Part shown: one piece after another, positions 53,181-62,942 of the stretch
Layout of the letters: each line of letters opens with the position of its first letter
Position numbering within the stretch: the first letter of the stretch is position 1
From: Thermalbibacter longus
GTDB taxonomy: Bacteria > Chloroflexota > Chloroflexia > Thermomicrobiales > Thermomicrobiaceae
DNA: 64,000 nucleotides
Direction: 5' to 3'
NCBI RefSeq assembly: GCF_023806485.1
Contig: NZ_JAMSLR010000001.1
Location: 310,001 to 374,000 of the forward strand
Notes under the pieces: model-generated
Seen by the model: only the letters and a program-made list of their open reading frames with translations
Databases searched by the model: none
Told to the model about the DNA's origin: nothing
Translations under genes and position numbers: made by a program

Positions 53181-53798
53181 TCAATGCGCTGGCGGCACTG
53201 GCCGCTTGATCTCCTCGATGTACGGGCGGTCGGCAATAATATCTCTCAGGCGCTCCCAGACGGCCAGGTATTCAGACTCTGGCGGGAGCGGGCGTAGCTT
53301 GAGGTAGGCCGCCCGGCCGTTCTCGAAGACCAGCGTCGGCGTGCCGAAGACGCCGTACCGCTGCACGCCCTCTTCATGGTCCCGGGCGAGACCGTCCAGC
53401 GTCGCCTGCTCGAAATCGCGCTGGAAGCGGTCGAGGTCCAGTTCGGCGCGCCGAGCCGCCTCCAGGATCGTCTCTGCCTTGGTCAGCTCCCAGTTCTCCT
53501 CGTGCCGTAGCCGGAGCAAAGCGAGGTGGAAGCGCTCGAAGGCCTCCGGGCCCTGTCGCCGTGCCGCTTCGGCGCCCTTCCAGGCCAGCCGGCCCCGGCT
53601 CGGGTACGTCTCCGGCTGCTCCCAGAGCTTCCAGTCCGGCCCGTGCTTCTGGTTCACCTGCTCGAGGGAGAAGTAGCGCCAGTGGAGGTCGAGTTGGCCG
53701 TTCGTATGGCTCTTGACCCAGTGCAGCAAGACCGCTGCCGTGTAGACGTACGGTCAAGCGTAGTCGTACCAGATCTCGACGCGAATGGGTTCGCTCAT
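53181..53798 (-). CDS. DsbA-family thioredoxin-fold protein, candidate selenoprotein (in-frame TGA)
   Basis: If the TGA at 53756-53754 is read through, one uninterrupted frame of 205 residues runs from ATG 53798 to 53181. It begins MSEPIRVEIWYDYA, then TGA at codon 15, then PYVYTAAVLLHWV. The first strand plus DYxCPxxY-type motif is how DsbA/FrnE-like proteins start, and the TGA occupies the redox cysteine. The rest has the inserted helical domain and the conserved cis-Pro loop GVFGTPTLVFENG. Without readthrough only a 182-residue piece missing the first beta strand and active site remains. Selenocysteine is favoured by the intact frame and downstream hairpin; a TGC-to-TGA mutation or sequencing error is the alternative. 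Confidence 0.7.
53723..53738 (-). promoter_or_regulatory. Candidate bacterial SECIS hairpin
   Basis: Fifteen bases after the TGA the minus-strand RNA folds as GCAGC-GGUCUU-GCUGC (53738-53723), with an imperfect lower-stem extension. The loop starts 21 bases after the codon and opens with GG, within the described bacterial SECIS range (16-37 nt, G in the first two loop positions). The GGUCU loop matches that of the Escherichia coli fdhF SECIS. Confidence 0.55.
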
Positions 53799-53905
53799 CT
53801 CGCCCGCCTTTCCGACTCCCTGAGGAGGGACGCGTCCCGACCGCCTATATCTCGCCTTTGTACAGTTCAACGCGGCGAGGGTACGACGCTATTCCCGGCC
53901 TCACC

Positions 53906-54508
53906 TCAGTGGATCGGCAGAGCCTCCCAAGCCGCCCGCACCTGGGCGATGGTCTCCTCGATCGCGCCGCTGTTGTCGATGACACGGTCGGCGCGGCGCA
54001 CCTTCTCTTCTTGCGGTGGCTGGGCACGGATGCGAAGGAGCGCCTCGTCCTCGCCGATCCGGTCGCGGGCCATCAGCCGGGCGAGTTGCTGCTCCGGCTT
54101 GCAGGTCACCACCCAGACCTCGTCGCAGTCTCCGGCCAGCCCGGCCTCGAAGAGCTTGATCGCATCGATGACGACCACCGGGCTGCGGCTCTCGGCTACG
54201 CGCCGGCGAATCAGCTCGACAACCGGCGGGTGGACGATCGACTCCAGCCGCGCGAGCTGCTCGGGGTCGCTGAAGACGATCCTGGCGAGGGCACGCCGGT
54301 CGAGGCTGCCGTCGGGGTTCATGACCTCCGGCCCGAATGCCAGTACCACGTCCTCCAGTACCGGGCTACCCCGGCTCATCACCTCCCGGGCCACCTGGTC
54401 GGCGTCAATCGTCTCGGCGCCGAGTTCGGCCAGCGCGCGCAGCACGAGCGACTTGCCGCAGGCGATATTGCCAGTCAGCCCGATGACGTATGGCCGCGTC
54501 CGGCTCAC
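53906..54508 (-). CDS. coaE: Dephospho-CoA kinase
   Basis: 200 residues, last step of coenzyme A synthesis. P-loop GLTGNIACGKSLV (usual GGIGSGKS variant), DADQVAREV, SIVHPPV, VVVIDAIKLFEAGL and VTCKPEQQLARLMARD. Its ATG overlaps the ABC-F stop by 4 bp, so it is translated from the same minus-strand message. Confidence 0.92.
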   Translation of the reverse strand: MSRTRPYVIGLTGNIACGKSLVLRALAELGAETIDADQVAREVMSRGSPVLEDVVLAFGPEVMNPDGSLDRRALARIVFSDPEQLARLESIVHPPVVELIRRRVAESRSPVVVIDAIKLFEAGLAGDCDEVWVVTCKPEQQLARLMARDRIGEDEALLRIRAQPPQEEKVRRADRVIDNSGAIEETIAQVRAAWEALPIH

Positions 54509-56454
54509 CGCTCCACGCCTCCGGTCACGGCGTCCAGCTCCTCCTGAAGCGCTTCCCAGCGCCGGTAGGCCGCGTCCAGCTCTTGCTGCGTCGCCTCGTA
54601 ATCCGCGCCCAGCTCGGCGATCGCTTCGATGTCCTGCCGGGCCGTTGCCTCGGCCAGGTCATCCGCTAACGCGTTCAGCCGCTCCTCCAGCTCACCGATG
54701 CGCTCCTCCGTGGCCCGCAGCTCGCGCTCGACCTGGCGCGGGGAGCGCCGGGCAATCCCCGGCACCATCGCGGGCGGGCGCGGTTGGCTATCCAAAGTGC
54801 CACTCGCCGGGCTCGCTGCGGACCCTGCGCCTGATGTAGCTGTCCGCTGGCGCTGGTAGTCGGTGTAGTTGCCCAGCCAGGTCCGCAGGACGCCGTCCTC
54901 GACCGACCAGACGCGGGTCGCTAGCCGGTCGATCAGATAGCGGTCGTGGGAGACGAAGATGATCGTGCCATCGAAGCTCGCAAGCACCGTTTCCAGCGCC
55001 TCGCGACTGGCGATGTCGAGGTGGTTGGTCGGCTCGTCCAGGATCAGAAGATTGCCTCGCTCGAGGGTCAGCAGCGCCAGCGCCAGCCGGCTGCGCTCTC
55101 CACCGCTGAGGGCGCTGACCGGCTTGGTGACATCATCGCCGCTGAAGAGAAAGCGGCCGGCCAGGTTGCGCGCCGCCTCCTCGCTCATCGGCTGCTGGCG
55201 CAGGATAGTACCGAGCACGGTCAGCTTCGGGTCGAGCTGCTCGTGCCCCTGAGCGTAGTAGGCCGGGCGCACGGAAGTGCCGTAGCGGATCTGCCCGGAG
55301 AGCGGCGGGTGCCCGCCCAGCAACGTGCGGATGAGGGTCGTCTTCCCTGAGCCGTTCGGGCCGATGATGGCGACACGTTCACCGCGCTCGACGATGAGTT
55401 CCGGTGTTCGGCAGAGCACGATCGGCTCCGACCCGTCGCTGGCTGGATAGCCGATAACCAGCTCGCTGGTGGTCAGGACGATGCGCCCGCTGCGCAGCCC
55501 AGTGGTGAGCTGGAGGCGGAGAGTCTCGTGCTCGCGCGGGCGTTCGATCCGCTCGAGCCGGGCCAGCCGGGTTGCCCGGCCGCGCGCTTCGCGGGCACGC
55601 TGGCCTGCCTTGTAACGCCGGATGAATTCCTCCTGCTTGCGGATGAACTCCTGCTGGGCCTCGTACTCGGCCAAGCGCCGGGCGAGCCGTTCGTTGCGCA
55701 GCTCGAGGTAGCGCGAGTAGTTGCCCGGGTAATCCTCCAGGTGACCGAAGCTGAGCTCCAGAGTGCGCTCGGTCACCTGGTCGAGGAAGTAGCGGTCGTG
55801 CGAGACGACCACGAAGCTGCCTCTCCACGTGCGGAGGAACGTTTCCAGCCAGGTCAGCGCCCGCAGGTCCAGGTGGTTCGTCGGTTCGTCGAGGAGCAGG
55901 AGATCGGGGTCGGCGAGGAGCGCGCGGGCCAGAGCCAGCCGCGTGCGCTGGCCTCCACTGAGCTGCCCTGCGGCCCGGCTGAACTCGACCTCCTCGAATC
56001 CGAGTCCGGCCAGGACTTGCGTTGCGCGGTGCTCCAGATCGTAGCCGCCGGCCGCCTCGAAGCGGAGGCTCTTCTGCTCGTACTCGGCGAGCAGCCGCTC
56101 TAGCGTCTCTCCGCTCGCGTCCGCAATGGCCGCAGCGAGGCGCTCGATTTCCTGGCCGAGTTGACGCAGGTCCTCCATCGCCTCGAGTGCGGCATCGAGT
56201 ACTGTTCGACCTGGATCGATGGCTGCCTCCTGCGCCAGATAGCCGAGGCGCAGGCCACGCTGGGCGATGAGCGTGCCGCTATCGGGCTGCTCGAGGCCGG
56301 CCAGGATGCGCAGCAGGGTGCTTTTGCCAGCGCCGTTGACGCCGACGAGCCCGATGCGATCGCGCTCACGGATCTGAAAGGTCACGCCGGAGAAGATCTC
56401 CTCGGCGCCGAATCGCTTGCTGAGGTTTTCGACAGAAAGGATCGTCGTCGGCAC
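54505..56454 (-). CDS. ABC-F family ATPase (Uup/Ettl-like)
   Basis: 649 residues, no membrane segments. Two ABC domains: Walker A GVNGAGKSTLL and signature LSGGQRTRLALAR in the first; GPNGSGKTTLI and LSGGERSRLALALL in the second; both with LLDEPTNHLD and a SHDRY switch. The linker between (about 235-300) is the charged P-site tRNA-interaction motif of ABC-F factors. A C-terminal coiled coil (about 575-645) resembles Uup. The family acts on ribosomes. GTG 56454 starts at the conserved domain. Confidence 0.9.
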   Translation of the reverse strand: MPTTILSVENLSKRFGAEEIFSGVTFQIRERDRIGLVGVNGAGKSTLLRILAGLEQPDSGTLIAQRGLRLGYLAQEAAIDPGRTVLDAALEAMEDLRQLGQEIERLAAAIADASGETLERLLAEYEQKSLRFEAAGGYDLEHRATQVLAGLGFEEVEFSRAAGQLSGGQRTRLALARALLADPDLLLLDEPTNHLDLRALTWLETFLRTWRGSFVVVSHDRYFLDQVTERTLELSFGHLEDYPGNYSRYLELRNERLARRLAEYEAQQEFIRKQEEFIRRYKAGQRAREARGRATRLARLERIERPREHETLRLQLTTGLRSGRIVLTTSELVIGYPASDGSEPIVLCRTPELIVERGERVAIIGPNGSGKTTLIRTLLGGHPPLSGQIRYGTSVRPAYYAQGHEQLDPKLTVLGTILRQQPMSEEAARNLAGRFLFSGDDVTKPVSALSGGERSRLALALLTLERGNLLILDEPTNHLDIASREALETVLASFDGTIIFVSHDRYLIDRLATRVWSVEDGVLRTWLGNYTDYQRQRTATSGAGSAASPASGTLDSQPRPPAMVPGIARRSPRQVERELRATEERIGELEERLNALADDLAEATARQDIEAIAELGADYEATQQELDAAYRRWEALQEELDAVTGGVER

Positions 56455-56560
56455 GATACGTCTGCTCTCCTGGTCCGAGCAGCGCCGCCACCCGCGCTGA
56501 GCGCTCACCTGTTGTCACCTGGGTGGGGTGGGCTGGCACTGTTCAGAACCTGACAGCCGG

Positions 56561-56584
56561 GCATCCTCCCCGAGGGGAGGATGC
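56561..56584. repeat. Perfect hairpin GCATCCTCCCC/GGGGAGGATGC
   Basis: An 11-bp perfect inverted repeat with a 2-bp centre between the divergent ABC-F and lysA genes. It resembles the end hairpins of IS200/IS605 elements, but no transposase is nearby; it could also be a transcript-end structure. Confidence 0.4.
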
Positions 56585-56668
56585 GACGCTGGGGCAAGCT
56601 TACCCGCTTATCGGCTCTCGACCAAGCGCTACCAGCCGAAACGGGATGCCCGTTGCGAAGGGGCGGTA

Positions 56669-56674
56669 TATAAT
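56669..56674 (+). promoter_or_regulatory. Consensus -10 box before lysA
   Basis: TATAAT, 70 bp before the lysA ATG. No matching -35 at 16-18 bp is seen. Confidence 0.4.
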
Positions 56675-56744
56675 GCGGGCATTCCGGCATGCTGGAGGGG
56701 GAGCCCCGAAGCCGGGCAGCAGATGGACTCGAGCGTGATCGACG

Positions 56745-58094
56745 ATGCCGTGGCCGAAGACAACGACGCGTGATGCCACTGGCCAGCTCGTGATCGGTGG
56801 TATCCCGGTCCCGCAGCTCGTCGCCGAGTTCGGCACTCCGCTCTACATCTACGATGAGGCGACGATCCGCGCGCAATGCGGTGCCTACCGGGAGGCACTC
56901 GCCCGTCACTACCCTGGTCCTTGGCGGCTCGTCTACGCGGGCAAGGCGTATCTCAGCGTCGGCCTGCTACAACTCCTGGCCGAGGAAGGGATGTGGCTCG
57001 ACGTCGTGTCCGGCGGAGAGCTGCAGCTCGCGCTGGCGGCCGGGTTCCCGCCCGGCCGGATCATCTTGCATGGGAACAACAAGAGCGAGGACGAGTTGCG
57101 CCTGGCGCTGCAAGCACGGATCGGCGCAGTCGTGGTCGACAACCACTACGAGCTCGATCTCCTAGAACGCCTTCATCGCGACACCGAGCAACAGCTCTCC
57201 GTGCTCGTGCGAGTGAATCCCGGGGTAGACGCGCACACGCACGCTTACCGGAAGACGGGCCACCTGGACTCCAAGTTCGGCCTGCTGATCGAGACGGGTG
57301 ACGCGAGCCGGGCCGTGCAGCGCATTTTGGGGATGCCTGGCCTGCGCTTGCGCGGCTACCACGCCCACATCGGTTCACAGGTGTTCGAGGTCGAGCCCTA
57401 CGCGCTGGCCGTTGAGCGGTTGTTCGATTTTGCGCGCGAGATGGCTGCGCAGTTCGGCGTGGTGCCGGAAGAGATCAGCCCGGGCGGAGGGCTCGCGATC
57501 CAATATCTGCCAGAAGACCCGGTGCCGGACATCGACCTCTTCGTGCGAACGGTGGCTGATACGGTACAGCGGGCAGCTCGAGAAGCGGGCTTCCCGCTGC
57601 CGCTGCTAGGGTTGGAGCCGGGCCGATCCATCATCGGGCCGGCGGGCATCGCTGTGTACCGGGTCGGCGCGATCAAGGAGATTCCGGGTGTCCGCCGCTA
57701 TGTCAGCGTGGACGGCGGCATGGCGGACAACATCCGTCCAGCGCTCTATCAAGCTCGCTACACCGCCGCGCTGGCCAACCGCGACGGTCCCGCGGTGACC
57801 CGCGTCACGATCGTCGGGAAGTACTGTGAATCCGGCGACGTTCTGGTGAACGATGCGACTCTGCCGGAGCCTCGTCCCGGTGACCTCGTCGCTATCGCGG
57901 CCGCTGGCGCATACTGTCTGGCCATGGCCAGCAACTACAACCTTGCGCTGCGGCCAGCCGTAATACTGGTGAGGGAGGGACAGGCGCTACTGCTGCAGCG
58001 CCGCGAACGGATCGAGGATGTGCTGCGGCGGGAGTTCGGCCTGCACAGCTCGGCAGCGACGGTCGCGCCAGTTGAATTGCCGGCGTCCCCGTAG
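56745..58094 (+). CDS. lysA: Diaminopimelate decarboxylase
   Basis: 449-residue PLP enzyme, last step of lysine synthesis. PLP lysine in VYAGKAYLS, substrate and PLP sites in LDVVSGGEL, LHGNNKSEDEL, HAHIGSQVFE, GGGLAIQY, EPGRSIIGPAG and the second-subunit Cys motif GKYCESGDVL. The usual YAxKAN is YAGKAY here. ATG 56745 has only a weak ribosome site; the region upstream is open but shows no homology. It stands 67 bp before the sigma-factor gene. Confidence 0.93.
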   Translation: MPWPKTTTRDATGQLVIGGIPVPQLVAEFGTPLYIYDEATIRAQCGAYREALARHYPGPWRLVYAGKAYLSVGLLQLLAEEGMWLDVVSGGELQLALAAGFPPGRIILHGNNKSEDELRLALQARIGAVVVDNHYELDLLERLHRDTEQQLSVLVRVNPGVDAHTHAYRKTGHLDSKFGLLIETGDASRAVQRILGMPGLRLRGYHAHIGSQVFEVEPYALAVERLFDFAREMAAQFGVVPEEISPGGGLAIQYLPEDPVPDIDLFVRTVADTVQRAAREAGFPLPLLGLEPGRSIIGPAGIAVYRVGAIKEIPGVRRYVSVDGGMADNIRPALYQARYTAALANRDGPAVTRVTIVGKYCESGDVLVNDATLPEPRPGDLVAIAAAGAYCLAMASNYNLALRPAVILVREGQALLLQRRERIEDVLRREFGLHSSAATVAPVELPASP

Positions 58095-58161
58095 TATCAC
58101 TTGCGTACCGCCGGTGTGGGATGGTTTACCCCCCAGTGACCAGTAAGTAGGGGTTTAGCGG

Positions 58162-59742
58162 GTGGGCAGAGCGAAGCGACGTGGTAATCACGAGAGCCAC
58201 GATCAGGGCGCCCAATCCAATAACGGCCAGCTAGCGCCGTCGCGGGAGACGGCCGAGGCGATCGAGGCTGAAGCGCGGCGGCAGGGGTTCCTGAGTGGAG
58301 AGCAACTCAGCCAGCTCGGGGCGCTCCTCGACCCGCACGAGCTGGATGCCGCGCTGGCGCGCCTGTCTTCCCACGGGGTGGTTCTCGAGTTCGATGACCG
58401 GGTACAGGAACCTGTGGACGCCGCCGAGCTCGAACTCGAGTTGGCCGAACTGAGCGACGTGAGCGGCTCATGGGAACCTGACGGTCTGCCCGATCTGGTC
58501 GTCGATGACCCGGTAAGACTCTATCTGGCCGAGATCGGGCGTGTCCCGCTGCTGAGCGCCGAGCAGGAGGTCGCGCTCGCCCAAGCGGTGGAGCTCAAAG
58601 AGTATCTCGTTGAGACGCAACGAGCGTGCCGCGAGGCCGGGCGGGATTCCGCGCTCGCGGTGCTGGAGGAGATCTGGGGCCGCTTCCTTGCCCGCTGGCC
58701 GTTGACGCTCGCCTTCTACCAGGCAGTGAATCCAGGTTCTCTGCCTTCGAATAAGCGCGCAGTGCTTGCAGCCGTGTTGCCGCTTACCCAGATCCCGACG
58801 GAGGCGCTCGCGCGTTTCGCGGCCGAGCGTGGCCTGACCATCGAGGAGCTGGAGGAGCACCTGCGACGGAGCCGGCTCGAGTTCGAGCTGCTGCCTCCCG
58901 AAGCGCAGCGCCTGGTCAACCCGCTGGAAGAGCAGCCGGTATCCCCACCGGCGCTGGAATCGATCGGCCTCGACCTCGGCCAGTTGGAACATCGCTGGCG
59001 CGTCGTCACCATGCAGGGAGATCTGGCCCGCCAGCGGCTGGCGGAAGCGAACCTGCGTCTCGTCGTCAGCATCGCCAAGCGCTACCTGGGCCGGGGGATG
59101 AGCCTGCTCGACCTTATCCAGGAGGGCAACCTCGGCCTGATCCGGGCGGTCGAGAAGTTCCAATCGCACAAGGGGTACAAGTTCTCGACCTACGCGACGT
59201 GGTGGATCCGCCAGGCGATTACCCGGGCGATCGCCGATCAAGCGCGCACCATCCGGATCCCGGTGCACCTCGTAGATACCATCAACCGGCTCGCCCGGGT
59301 GTCGCGGCGACTCGCGCAGGAACTCGGCCGCGACCCGACGACCGCCGAGATCGCGGCTGTCGCCGGGATCCCTGCCGAGCGCGTGCGTGAGATCCTGCGG
59401 ATCTCACAGGAGCCGGTCTCGCTCGAGATGCCGGTGGGCCAAGAAGAGGACAGCACGCTCGGCGAGTTCATCGAGGACGAGCGAGCCCTGGCGCCGGTCG
59501 ATGCGGCAGCGACGACGCTGCTGCGCGAGCAGGTGCTGGAGGTACTCTGGACGCTCAACGAGCGGGAACGGCGAGTAATCGAGCTGCGTTTCGGTCTGGA
59601 CGACGGCCGTATCCACACCTTAGAGGAGGTCGGTAAAGCCTTCGGCGTCACCCGTGAGCGGATCCGCCAGATCGAAGCCAAGGCGCTACGCAAGCTGCGC
59701 CACCCTAACCGGAGCCGCAAGCTTCGCGATTTTCTGGACTAG
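58162..59742 (+). CDS. rpoD: Primary-type RNA polymerase sigma-70 factor
   Basis: 526 residues. Region 1.2 begins [17 protein letters not shown]; a non-conserved insert (about 150-250) follows; region 2 has [40 protein letters not shown] and [17 protein letters not shown]; region 3 contains the [14 protein letters not shown] helix; region 4 ends with the -35-binding helix [21 protein letters not shown] and the typical primary-sigma tail [12 protein letters not shown] 58162 is the likely start with an acidic region 1.1-like segment. Whether it is the only primary sigma factor cannot be told here. Confidence 0.9.
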   Translation: MGRAKRRGNHESHDQGAQSNNGQLAPSRETAEAIEAEARRQGFLSGEQLSQLGALLDPHELDAALARLSSHGVVLEFDDRVQEPVDAAELELELAELSDVSGSWEPDGLPDLVVDDPVRLYLAEIGRVPLLSAEQEVALAQAVELKEYLVETQRACREAGRDSALAVLEEIWGRFLARWPLTLAFYQAVNPGSLPSNKRAVLAAVLPLTQIPTEALARFAAERGLTIEELEEHLRRSRLEFELLPPEAQRLVNPLEEQPVSPPALESIGLDLGQLEHRWRVVTMQGDLARQRLAEANLRLVVSIAKRYLGRGMSLLDLIQEGNLGLIRAVEKFQSHKGYKFSTYATWWIRQAITRAIADQARTIRIPVHLVDTINRLARVSRRLAQELGRDPTTAEIAAVAGIPAERVREILRISQEPVSLEMPVGQEEDSTLGEFIEDERALAPVDAAATTLLREQVLEVLWTLNERERRVIELRFGLDDGRIHTLEEVGKAFGVTRERIRQIEAKALRKLRHPNRSRKLRDFLD

Positions 59743-59922
59743 CTTCGAGGTCTAGCATTCTCGGCGTCTATCTGTCCGAGCGTGTCGATCTCCTCCCTAG
59801 TGCGTCAGCACGACCGAATCGATGGTGTCGAATGGCCAGTCAGTCGCGCGGTCGTTGAAATCGCGCCGGTTCGATGGGCGGCAGCGATCTCAGGCGAAGC
59901 GCCGGTCGAAGGGAGGCACGCG

Positions 59923-61089
59923 ATGGATTTTCTCCTGACTGATAAGCAACGGGCGCTGCGTGACCGGGCGCGGGCGTTCGCTGAGCGCGAAGTGCTGCCG
60001 GTCGCCGCTGAGCTGGACCGCGAGGAGCGTCACCCGCGCGAGCTGATCGCCCGCGCTCGGGCCGAGGGGTTGGTCGAGCTGAATATCCCGTGCGAGTACG
60101 GCGGGCCGGGGCTCGGGATCCTCGACAGCGCGCTCGTATGCGAGCAGTTCGCTTGGGCCTGCGCCGGATTCGGCACCGCGGCCTTGCTGAACGGCCTGGC
60201 TGCCGAGCCGATCATCCTGGCAGGAACCGAGGAGCAGAAGCGCAGGTGGCTTCCTCGCCTCCTCAACGGCGAGTACGCCAGCTTCGCGCTGACCGAGCCG
60301 CACGCTGGCTCTGACGTTGCCGCGATCCAGACGCGCGCCGAGCGCCGGGGTGACCGGTACGTGCTGACCGGTCAGAAGCGATGGATCGGCAACGCGCCGA
60401 TCGCCAGCTTCTTCGTTCTGTTCGCCAAGACCGACCCGGAGGCTGGCCGCCGCGGCATCAGTGCCTTCCTCGTCGATCGCGCGACGCCGGGCATCGAGGT
60501 GCGCACGCTGCGCAAACTGGGTCATCGCTGTGCTCCCACCGGCGAGATCACCTTCAGCGCGGTCGAAGTGCCTGCGGAGAGTCGTCTCGGCCGGGAGGGC
60601 GACGGCTTCCTACTGGCGATGCAGGTGTTCGACCGTACCAGGCCGCTGATCGCGGCTTTCGGCGTCGGCGTCATCCAGCGGAGCCTCGACGAGGCGCTGG
60701 CCTACGCCATGCAGCGCCAGACGATGGGGCACCCGATTATCGAGCATCAGGCTGTAGGCCACAAGCTGGCAGAGATGCGTATCCGGCTCGAGGCTGCCCG
60801 CTGGCTCACCTACCACGCGGCGTGGCTCGCCGACCAGGGGCGGCGCAACACGCTCGAAGCGGCAGCCGCCAAGGCGTTCGCGGCCGACAGCGCGATGTGG
60901 GCAGCGACGGAGGCAGTGCAAATCTTCGGCGGTAACGGGTACGGGATCGACTTCCCGGTAGAGAAGCTTCTCCGCGATGCCAAACTTCTGCAGATCTACG
61001 AGGGGACGAGCGAGATCCAGCGCAACATCGTCGTCCGCGAGCTGGCGAAAGCGTTCGCGGGGGCGTCAGCCGAGCATGGTCAGAGCTGA
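59923..61089 (+). CDS. Acyl-CoA dehydrogenase
   Basis: 388-residue FAD enzyme. Family signatures [16 protein letters not shown] (FAD contact) and [38 protein letters not shown], with the catalytic base Glu in YEGTS. It introduces a 2,3-double bond in acyl-CoA; chain length or branch preference is not clear. ATG 59923 follows GAAGGGAGG, and homology begins there; the upstream open frame is unrelated. Monocistronic. Confidence 0.92.
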   Translation: MDFLLTDKQRALRDRARAFAEREVLPVAAELDREERHPRELIARARAEGLVELNIPCEYGGPGLGILDSALVCEQFAWACAGFGTAALLNGLAAEPIILAGTEEQKRRWLPRLLNGEYASFALTEPHAGSDVAAIQTRAERRGDRYVLTGQKRWIGNAPIASFFVLFAKTDPEAGRRGISAFLVDRATPGIEVRTLRKLGHRCAPTGEITFSAVEVPAESRLGREGDGFLLAMQVFDRTRPLIAAFGVGVIQRSLDEALAYAMQRQTMGHPIIEHQAVGHKLAEMRIRLEAARWLTYHAAWLADQGRRNTLEAAAAKAFAADSAMWAATEAVQIFGGNGYGIDFPVEKLLRDAKLLQIYEGTSEIQRNIVVRELAKAFAGASAEHGQS

Positions 61090-61748
61090 ATGCGACCGGG
61101 ATAGAGCCGAGTCAGCGACGACAGACGGCTTCGTGTCCCGATACCTGATTCGCGCGGTACGCTGTCGAGCTTGACTGAGCATCAGGCGTGCGCGCTGGTC
61201 CGCAGGTGATCCTTCCCTCGCGTAGCGTGGCTAGACCTCGGACGCACCGGATCGTGGCGACGCGGCGCGCCTTCGACTGTTCGACATCGAGCCTGCGGGC
61301 GATTTCCTCGCACAGAGCAGACAAGGGGTCATAGTGATGGGGCGACGGAGTCGCGGCTGCCCAGCTTGGCGGCTAGCGGGCTGTCCGATCATGAGTCCTG
61401 GCCCCGAGGGGTCTACGACACCGCCAGGGTGGCTGTACAGCGGGCGGCTTGGGAATGGCGAGGGCGACCTGGACGGATCCGGAGTCGTCAGCACGTTGAA
61501 ACCGAGTCGCCGCCACGCCAGCGCTGCATGCGCCGTCGCGGAGACCGCGTCGCTGGTTTCCCGCGGCGGGCGAGGCGCCTGAGCGCAGTGGCGTGCGGGT
61601 CGTAGGAAACCAGGTCGAGACCCGGCGATGCCGAGTCTGCGCTGACCAAGAACAGGGGCGCCTCGACTGGGCGCCCCCGTAACGTTCCATCCAGAACGAC
61701 GGCCAGAAACGTCGCCGGGATGTTGAGGCCGGCTTCGGCTGGCTGGCC
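61090..61748. other. 659-bp intergenic region
   Basis: Apart from a terminator at 61655-61677 nothing is certain. A 70-codon minus-strand frame (61112-61324) has the plausible helical stretch CEEIARRLDVEQSKARRVA, but it lacks a ribosome site and a recognised family, so I do not call it a gene. Confidence 0.35.
61655..61677 (-). terminator. Terminator of the rhodanese-MoeB gene
   Basis: GGGGCGCC (61655-61662) / GGCGCCCC (61670-61677), followed on the minus strand by TGTTCTTGG, 72 bp past the stop. Confidence 0.65.
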
Positions 61749-62942
61749 CTAGTCCGCGACGCTGCGCGTCGGTAGCAAGCAGGACTGCTGGTAGTCGATC
61801 TCGCCGATATTCTCCGGCGTCAAGGTCGAGCTGGGGCTGCACGCCGCGCACTCAGGGTCGCGCTGCACATGCAGCTCGCGGAACGTCGCGGTCAGCGCGT
61901 CGTACAGCAGCACGCGGCCGACGAGCGGTTCGCCGATGCTCAAGAGCAGCTTGATCGCTTCGACAGCCTGGAGCATGCCGATCACTCCAGGGAGCACGCC
62001 GAGAACGCCGGCCTGGTCACAGCTCGGCGCCAGCTCCGCCGGGGGCGGCTCCGGGTAGAGGCAGCGGTAGCACGGGCCTTCGCCGGGCTTGTAGACCGTC
62101 ACCTGGCCGTCGAAGCGGAAGATGCTGCCATCGACCACCGGCTTGCCCAGCAGCACGGCAGCGTCGTTTACCAGGTAGCGCGTCGGGAAGTTGTCGGCAC
62201 CGTTGACGATCACGTCGTAGTCCGCGAGCACGTCCATGATCGACTGGCTCGTGAGCCAGACATCGTGGGTGATGACTTTGACATCGGGATTGAGCGCGGT
62301 AAGTGCCTCGCGCGCCGACTCTGTCTTGGGGCGGCCGACCCGATCGGTAGTGTGCAGCACCTGTCGCTGCAGGTTACTGAGATCGACCACATCGGCATCG
62401 ACGATTCCGATGGTGCCGACGCCGGCCGCTGCCAGGTACAGACCAGCCGGAGAGCCGAGCCCACCGGCACCGATGAGCAACACCCTGGAGTCGAGCAGCT
62501 TGGCCTGGCCCTCCTCGCCGACCTCCGGGATGAGGAAGTGGCGGCTGTAGCGCTGGAGCTGCTCGCGTGTCCACTGGCGCGGGGTCACGAACGGGTAGCC
62601 GGCGTGCTTCCAGGCGCTGAACCCGCCGGCAACCGAGTAGACGTTGCGGTAGCCCATCTCTTCGAGCGTCTTGGCCGCGAAGGCCGAGCGCACTCCACCG
62701 GCGCAGTAGACGTAGACCGGCGTGTCCTTATCGGGCACCTTGTCCTCGATCTGCATCTCGAGGTAGCCGCGCGGGATGAACAGCGCCCCTGGGACGTATC
62801 CCTGCTCCCACTCCTCGCGCTCGCGGACGTCGACGATTACTGGCCGCCGGCCGGAGCGTAGCTCCTGGTAGAGCGCGTTGACGTCGACCTCACGGATCGA
62901 GCGCTTGATGTCCTGAAACAACCGGTCGTAGAGCTTTACCAT
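61749..62942 (-). CDS. Rhodanese-MoeB/ThiF fusion (sulfur-carrier adenylyltransferase)
   Basis: 397 residues. An N-terminal rhodanese domain (about 15-120) has VIVDVREREEWEQGYVPGA and the active-site loop YCAGGVRSA. A ThiF/MoeB/E1-like domain (about 125-390) has GAGGLGSPAGLYLAAAGVG (ATP), DADVVDLSNLQRQ, DNFPTRYLVND, and two zinc CxxC pairs CYRC and CAAC. It would adenylate and load sulfur onto ThiS/MoaD-type carriers for molybdopterin, thiamin or tRNA thiolation. The usual MoeZ has the rhodanese at the C terminus; here it comes first. ATG 62942 follows GGAGGAAC. Confidence 0.88.
   Translation of the reverse strand: MVKLYDRLFQDIKRSIREVDVNALYQELRSGRRPVIVDVREREEWEQGYVPGALFIPRGYLEMQIEDKVPDKDTPVYVYCAGGVRSAFAAKTLEEMGYRNVYSVAGGFSAWKHAGYPFVTPRQWTREQLQRYSRHFLIPEVGEEGQAKLLDSRVLLIGAGGLGSPAGLYLAAAGVGTIGIVDADVVDLSNLQRQVLHTTDRVGRPKTESAREALTALNPDVKVITHDVWLTSQSIMDVLADYDVIVNGADNFPTRYLVNDAAVLLGKPVVDGSIFRFDGQVTVYKPGEGPCYRCLYPEPPPAELAPSCDQAGVLGVLPGVIGMLQAVEAIKLLLSIGEPLVGRVLLYDALTATFRELHVQRDPECAACSPSSTLTPENIGEIDYQQSCLLPTRSVAD

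Noticed and set aside
61112-61324. A possible 70-residue gene on the minus strand
   Set aside because: No ribosome site, no recognised family and no conserved start; left as unsupported.
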